Assembly: GCF_022387135.1 (NCBI RefSeq)
Contig: NZ_CP092462.1
Coordinates: forward strand, 4,464,001 to 4,528,000
DNA from: Comamonas sp. B21-038
Lineage (GTDB): Bacteria; Pseudomonadota; Gammaproteobacteria; Burkholderiales; Burkholderiaceae_C
Reading direction: 5' to 3'
Length of the DNA stretch: 64,000 nt
The translations under genes and the position numbers were made by a program. Positions 61,896 through 64,000 of the stretch are shown here, in pieces (within the stretch, counting starts at the first letter, position 1; every line of letters starts with the position of its first letter). Below the pieces are notes generated by a model, which searched no databases, had not been told where the DNA came from, and saw only the letters and a program-made list of their open reading frames with translations.

Positions 61896-64000
61896 ATGCA
61901 AGCCTCCCCCCTTTCTTTCTCTGCCCGCCAGGGCCTGCCACGCTGGTGGTTGCCGGCCCTGTGGCTGGTGCTGTGCGCCTGCCTGCTGCCGTGGGCGCCG
62001 GGGGCGTCGGCGCAGTCACTGACGTCGCTGGCGGGCTTGGGGAGCAGTTCGTCCAGCAGCAGCGGCAGCGACGAGGAGCGCGTCATCCAGGCGCAGCGCG
62101 AGGCCACCACGACGGCCGAGCAGGAGGCCGATGCGCTTGCGCAATCGCTTGAGCGCCTGCGCAGCCGGGTCCAGACGCCGGCCGCAGCGCCCCCTGCGCC
62201 GCTGAGCGACCTGGAACTGAGCCAGATTCAGGCCCGCTGGGAAGAGCGCGTGCCTGCCAATGCCAGCCAGGAAGTGCTGGAGAAGCTGCTGACCGACGAG
62301 CGCGAGGCGATCGCCGCGCTCAAGTCCGGCATCGAGAAATCGGCGGCCGAACAGGCGAACCTGGTGGCCCAGCCCGGCAATGGCCGCACGGACCTGGCCA
62401 CGTTGCAGCAACGGGTGCAGGAAACGGCCACGCCGCTAGCGGCCGAGCCGGGCGAATCGAGTGCGCTGACCCAGGCGCGCCAGCTGCGCCGCAGTGCTGA
62501 GAACCGCCGCGCCAGGCAGGAGCTGGCGCTGCGCCAGGAAGAACAATCGACGATCGAGACACGCCAGCGCCAGCTCGATGTACAGCTGCAGACCCAGCGC
62601 CGCGAGTTGCTGGAGCGCACGCCGCGCGTGGCCTGGCTGAACCAGCGCATTGCTGAGCGCGCGCGCCAGCAGCTGGAGCAGCAGGTGCAGCAAACGCAGG
62701 CGGCCGAACACGATGCGGCCGAGGCGCCCGCTTCCGTGCGGGAACTGGCACGGCAAAACAGTGCGCTGGCCGAGCAAATCCTCGCGCACAACAACCGCCT
62801 GGTGCAGGAGCGCCAGGACCTGGCCAGCGATGAGTACCGCCAGAGCCAGCTGGCCTCTGCGCTGCGCGACACGCAGGCGCGCCTGCGCCTGGGCGGCAGT
62901 GCATCGGTGGGCCAGTGGCTGTGGAAGCAGCGGGTGGCGCTTCCGACGGCCAACACCATCCAGGCGCGGCGCAAGGCCACCTTGCGGCAGCTGGCCGAGC
63001 TGCGGCTGGCGCTGTTCAACGCCAGTGAGCGGCGCTTCAACCTCAATGGCACGGCCAACGTGGGCGGGGGCGGCGACACGGGCATGACCACGCGCAGCGG
63101 CACCCAAAGCACCGCATTGTGGTCCAAGCAGGCGGCGCTGATCGACCAGCTCCAGCCGCTGCTGCTGCGGCGCATCGCCGTGCTGGAGCAGACCGATGCC
63201 GCGCTGCAGTCGACGCTCAAGAGCGGCAGCGCGCTGCGCCAGGTGATGGACAAGGAGTTGCTGTGGTTCCCCAGCCATCTGGCCATGGGCCGTGCCTGGC
63301 TGGACGAGTGGCGCTCGGTGCTGCGCAGCCCGGACGGCGCAGGCCTGGAGCAGGGCGCCAGCGCATCGCCGTGGAACACTGCCCGGGTGCTGGGCGACAG
63401 CATGCTGCGCAATCTCTGGACCTATGCCGGCATCTTCGCCGGCGTGCTGCTGCTGCTGGGACTGCGCCGCTATGCGTTGCAGAAGCTGCAGGCCATCGCG
63501 CTGCGGGTGGACAACTTCTCGCAGGACCACTTTGGCCTGACCTTGATGGCGCTGGGCTGGAGCCTGCTGTATGCGCTGCCCTGGAGTTTTGCGACCGCCG
63601 CGCTGGGCACCCTGCTGCAATCGGCGGCAGCGCCGGTGGCGCTGGAGCCGCTGGGCCAGGCGCTGGAGCAATTGAGCGCCTTTGTGTTTGTCGTGACCTT
63701 GCTGAACGTGCTGTTCCGCCCCTGCGGCCTCGCGGTGGCGCACTTTGGCTGGCCGCGCGAGCGCGTGCAGGTGCTGCGCCAGATGGTTCTGCGCGCCACC
63801 TGGCTGATCGTGCCCATCGATCTGCTGGGCGGCCTGGCATTTTTCAGCCACGACGACACGGCCATCAGCACCTGGGGCCGCATGTGCCTGCTGGTGCTGA
63901 CCCTGGGCCTGGCCTGGATGGCCTTCCGCTACCTGCGCCAAAGCCTGCTCAAGCAACGCCCGGGGCTGCGTTGGAGCCAGGTGGTGAGCGTGGCGGTGAT
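61896..64000 (+). CDS. Large mechanosensitive channel of the MscK/MscM type, 3' end outside the window
   Basis: The frame is open from the ATG at 61896 to the window end (over 700 residues). It begins with a signal sequence (WWLPALWLVLCACLLPWAPG, cleavage near ASA-QS) and a Ser-rich linker. A long periplasmic coiled coil follows (about 60-300, AREQATT-like and RQRQLDVQLQTQRRELLERT). Membrane helices start near residue 508 (TYAGIFAGVLLLLGLRRYAL). This matches MscK/MscM-type channels, whose pore and MscS domain would lie beyond 64000. It starts 74 nt after the ATPase gene and is probably co-transcribed, tying membrane tension to the PspA/flotillin genes. Confidence 0.85.
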   Translation, partial: MQASPLSFSARQGLPRWWLPALWLVLCACLLPWAPGASAQSLTSLAGLGSSSSSSSGSDEERVIQAQREATTTAEQEADALAQSLERLRSRVQTPAAAPPAPLSDLELSQIQARWEERVPANASQEVLEKLLTDEREAIAALKSGIEKSAAEQANLVAQPGNGRTDLATLQQRVQETATPLAAEPGESSALTQARQLRRSAENRRARQELALRQEEQSTIETRQRQLDVQLQTQRRELLERTPRVAWLNQRIAERARQQLEQQVQQTQAAEHDAAEAPASVRELARQNSALAEQILAHNNRLVQERQDLASDEYRQSQLASALRDTQARLRLGGSASVGQWLWKQRVALPTANTIQARRKATLRQLAELRLALFNASERRFNLNGTANVGGGGDTGMTTRSGTQSTALWSKQAALIDQLQPLLLRRIAVLEQTDAALQSTLKSGSALRQVMDKELLWFPSHLAMGRAWLDEWRSVLRSPDGAGLEQGASASPWNTARVLGDSMLRNLWTYAGIFAGVLLLLGLRRYALQKLQAIALRVDNFSQDHFGLTLMALGWSLLYALPWSFATAALGTLLQSAAAPVALEPLGQALEQLSAFVFVVTLLNVLFRPCGLAVAHFGWPRERVQVLRQMVLRATWLIVPIDLLGGLAFFSHDDTAISTWGRMCLLVLTLGLAWMAFRYLRQSLLKQRPGLRWSQVVSVAV

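Noticed and set aside
54025-63956. Very long minus-strand open frames opposite the flotillin, ATPase and channel genes (54025-56181, 56314-59007, 59080-62019, 62436-63956)
   Set aside because: They are antisense shadows of GC-rich genes. Their translations are low-complexity and lack family motifs, while the plus-strand products are recognisable.
51816-64000. Reading the PspA/AAA+/channel genes as an antiphage defence island
   Set aside because: No nuclease, toxin, nucleotide cyclase or reverse transcriptase is present, and base composition matches the neighbours. Membrane maintenance explains all members better.
1-64000. tRNA, rRNA, insertion sequences or integrase attachment sites
   Set aside because: I found no cloverleaf-like conserved arms, no rRNA segments and no transposase or integrase products. 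A tRNAscan or ISfinder run would be needed to exclude degenerate remnants.

Overview
The window is about 65% GC with tightly packed genes. It looks like a chromosomal segment of a betaproteobacterium of the Comamonadaceae (Comamonas/Acidovorax/Delftia type). Evidence for this: four periplasmic Bug (TctC-like) binding proteins, many CoA-thioester catabolic genes, a minCDE operon, and GC-rich codon use throughout. The genus is an inference. I see no phage, transposase, CRISPR array, rRNA or tRNA.

Layout. 1-7177: 3' part of a flavin monooxygenase, a BrkB-type membrane protein, and three minus-strand genes (MFS carrier, succinyl-CoA:acetate-type CoA-transferase, NCS2 nucleobase permease). 7455-10615: three genes of unknown role (zinc-ribbon membrane protein, lipoprotein, polytopic membrane protein ending in a zinc ribbon), preceded by a Fur-box-like site. 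10805-12679: minC-minD-minE. 12680-13104: non-coding, with a long palindrome, a UUCG-loop terminator and inverted DnaA boxes. 13105-16320: minus-strand acyl-CoA operon (DUF35 protein, thiolase-fold protein without the usual cysteine, acyl-CoA dehydrogenase, thioesterase). 16576-20260: lone LivK-type binding protein, succinate-semialdehyde dehydrogenase, and an Lgt-like/TlpA fusion.

20247-27405: minus-strand beta-oxidation operon (SDR dehydrogenase, hydratase 2, CoA-transferase-like protein, thiolase, Bug protein, acyl-CoA ligase). 27618-34451: divergent plus-strand cluster (mesaconyl/itaconyl-CoA-type hydratase, acyl-CoA dehydrogenase, CaiB CoA-transferase, MmgE/PrpD protein, Bug protein, CitE-like lyase). 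Its gene content fits breakdown of a C5 or branched dicarboxylic acid. 34570-41990: a periplasmic orphan, a Bug-ligase-Bug operon, glutamate dehydrogenase, an FAH/MhpD-type enzyme and an orphan muconolactone isomerase.

42188-50339: seven tightly coupled minus-strand genes, probably a synthase-dependent exopolysaccharide system (processive GT2, bactofilin-like protein, helical secreted protein, deacetylase-like protein, UDP-GlcNAc 2-epimerase, YaiO barrel, membrane protein), expressed from an unusually AT-rich leader. 50885-51652: an enoyl-CoA hydratase.

51816-64000: the most interesting region. It holds YjfI (DUF2170), PspA, YqiJ (OB-fold), YqiK flotillin, an 1833-residue AAA+ ATPase and a large MscK/MscM-type mechanosensitive channel cut by the window end, all on the plus strand behind a perfect inverted repeat. 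I read it as an envelope-stress module in which PspA and flotillin scaffolds act with an ATPase and a tension-gated channel.
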